64,000 nt of DNA, taken from contig NZ_JAJNEC010000002.1 in assembly GCF_021044425.1 (NCBI RefSeq), positions 13,635 to 77,634 of the forward strand, written 5' to 3'. Source of the stretch: Niabella pedocola (GTDB taxonomy: Bacteria; Bacteroidota; Bacteroidia; Chitinophagales; Chitinophagaceae). Below are positions 63,636 to 64,000 of the stretch, piece by piece (positions within the stretch are counted from its first letter, which is position 1; every line of letters begins with the position of its first letter). The translations under genes and the position numbers were made by a program. The notes beneath the pieces were generated by a model. That model did no database searches. It worked only from the letters and a program-made list of their open reading frames with translations, and was not told the origin of the DNA.

Positions 63636-63647
63636 CCAGCCTTCAAA
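63617..63647 (-). promoter_or_regulatory. promoter of the nucleoside phosphorylase gene
   Basis: On the minus strand TTTG (63647-63644), 19 bases, then TATTTTTG (63624-63617). The predicted start is about 27 bases before the ATG at 63583. It overlaps the plus-strand promoter, so the two cannot be occupied at once. Confidence 0.7.
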
Positions 63648-63717
63648 GATTAAATGGCCGGGTGGTGGTAGCTGAAATAGCGATTACCAGCAATGCCGGA
63701 ATCGAAAAGGGATAAAT

Positions 63718-63788
63718 GGTCTCGTGGCCGAGTGGCTAGGCAGAGCTCTGCAAAAGCTCGTACAGCGGTTCGAATCCGCTCGAGACCT
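63718..63788 (+). tRNA. tRNA-Cys (anticodon GCA)
   Basis: The cloverleaf folds completely. The acceptor stem GGTCTCG pairs with CGAGACC, and the D stem GCC with GGC. The anticodon stem GAGCT/AGCTC has loop CTGCAAA (anticodon GCA), and the T stem AGCGG/CCGCT has loop TTCGAAT. The discriminator is T, as expected for tRNA-Cys; CCA is not encoded. It is the only tRNA seen in the window. Confidence 0.96.
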
Positions 63789-63803
63789 CTGGTTAAAAAA
63801 GTG

Positions 63804-63828
63804 AAACCCGCTCTGGCAGCGGGTTTTT
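63804..63828 (+). terminator. intrinsic terminator after tRNA-Cys
   Basis: AACCCGCT at 63805-63812 pairs with AGCGGGTT at 63818-63825 over a 5-base loop, ending in five T. It lies 16 bases after the tRNA. Confidence 0.9.
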
Positions 63829-63940
63829 GCATGTAATGCAGTGTCGTAGCGGGTTGTGCCGTGTTGTTAAATAAGGTTATTTACTGCTCGTTTATTCGTG
63901 GCTGGCGAAATTCCGGCCGTTATTCGGGTGCTGCCTGTTT

Positions 63941-63973
63941 CCCCTGACGTCTCCCGCAGGGGGACGTCAGGGG
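63941..63973. repeat. 11-bp inverted repeat at the window end
   Basis: CCCCTGACGTC at 63941-63951 and GACGTCAGGGG at 63963-63973 are perfect inverted copies around an 11-base loop. No T-tract follows. It looks like a dispersed intergenic palindrome rather than a terminator. The rest of 63829-64000 shows no gene. Confidence 0.6.
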
Positions 63974-64000
63974 GGAGTGCGGTGTATGATGATAATGTAC

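Overview
The window looks like a chromosome segment of a Bacteroidota bacterium, probably Chitinophagaceae and possibly Niabella-like. This placement is inferred from the gene families, A-rich leaders, and promoters of the TTG / TAnnTTTG type (best seen between 63602 and 63647). No phage, transposase or CRISPR array was seen.

Left part (1-7410): the tail of an unidentified gene; an alpha/beta hydrolase behind a perfect palindrome; two very small secreted basic proteins, each with its own terminator; then a tight gene run of an outer-membrane beta-barrel-like protein, an MprF-type aminoacyl-phospholipid synthase/flippase, an AcvB/VirJ-type serine hydrolase and a putative DUF4421-like protein.

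Central part (7560-59425): one very large transport locus. It opens with a convergently placed histidine kinase and a sigma-54-dependent response regulator, then a PepSY-like secreted protein, a membrane fusion protein, an ABC ATPase and an S41 peptidase. After these come 16 full-length MacB/FtsX-type permeases (786-807 residues each) on one strand, interrupted only by a DUF4097 beta-solenoid protein. A second ABC ATPase and a TolC-like outer-membrane channel close the locus. The parts of a tripartite exporter are all present, but with 16 permeases for two ATPases, one adaptor and one channel.

Four intergenic sites share a CAAAA(C/G)CGGAC-like half site (one diverged copy, CAAAAACAGAC) placed 86-89 bases upstream of a GGCA(C/T) element. 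I read these as enhancer sites and -24 elements of sigma-54 promoters used by the neighbouring regulator. They would start four transcription units: the PepSY gene; adaptor to DUF4097; permeases 4-14; and permeases 15-16 with ATPase 2 and TolC.

Many intergenic spaces hold arrays of degenerate heptamers (mostly TCTSRAA, also GCTGAAY and AGTCAAT types) in strict 7-base register. Where arrays of opposite orientation meet they form long palindromes or nested inverted repeats.

Right part (59556-64000): a secreted metzincin-like lipoprotein, a dapF-corA-nudix run with 4-base overlaps, a uridine phosphorylase-like enzyme and tRNA-Cys. The last two are divergently transcribed from overlapping promoters.
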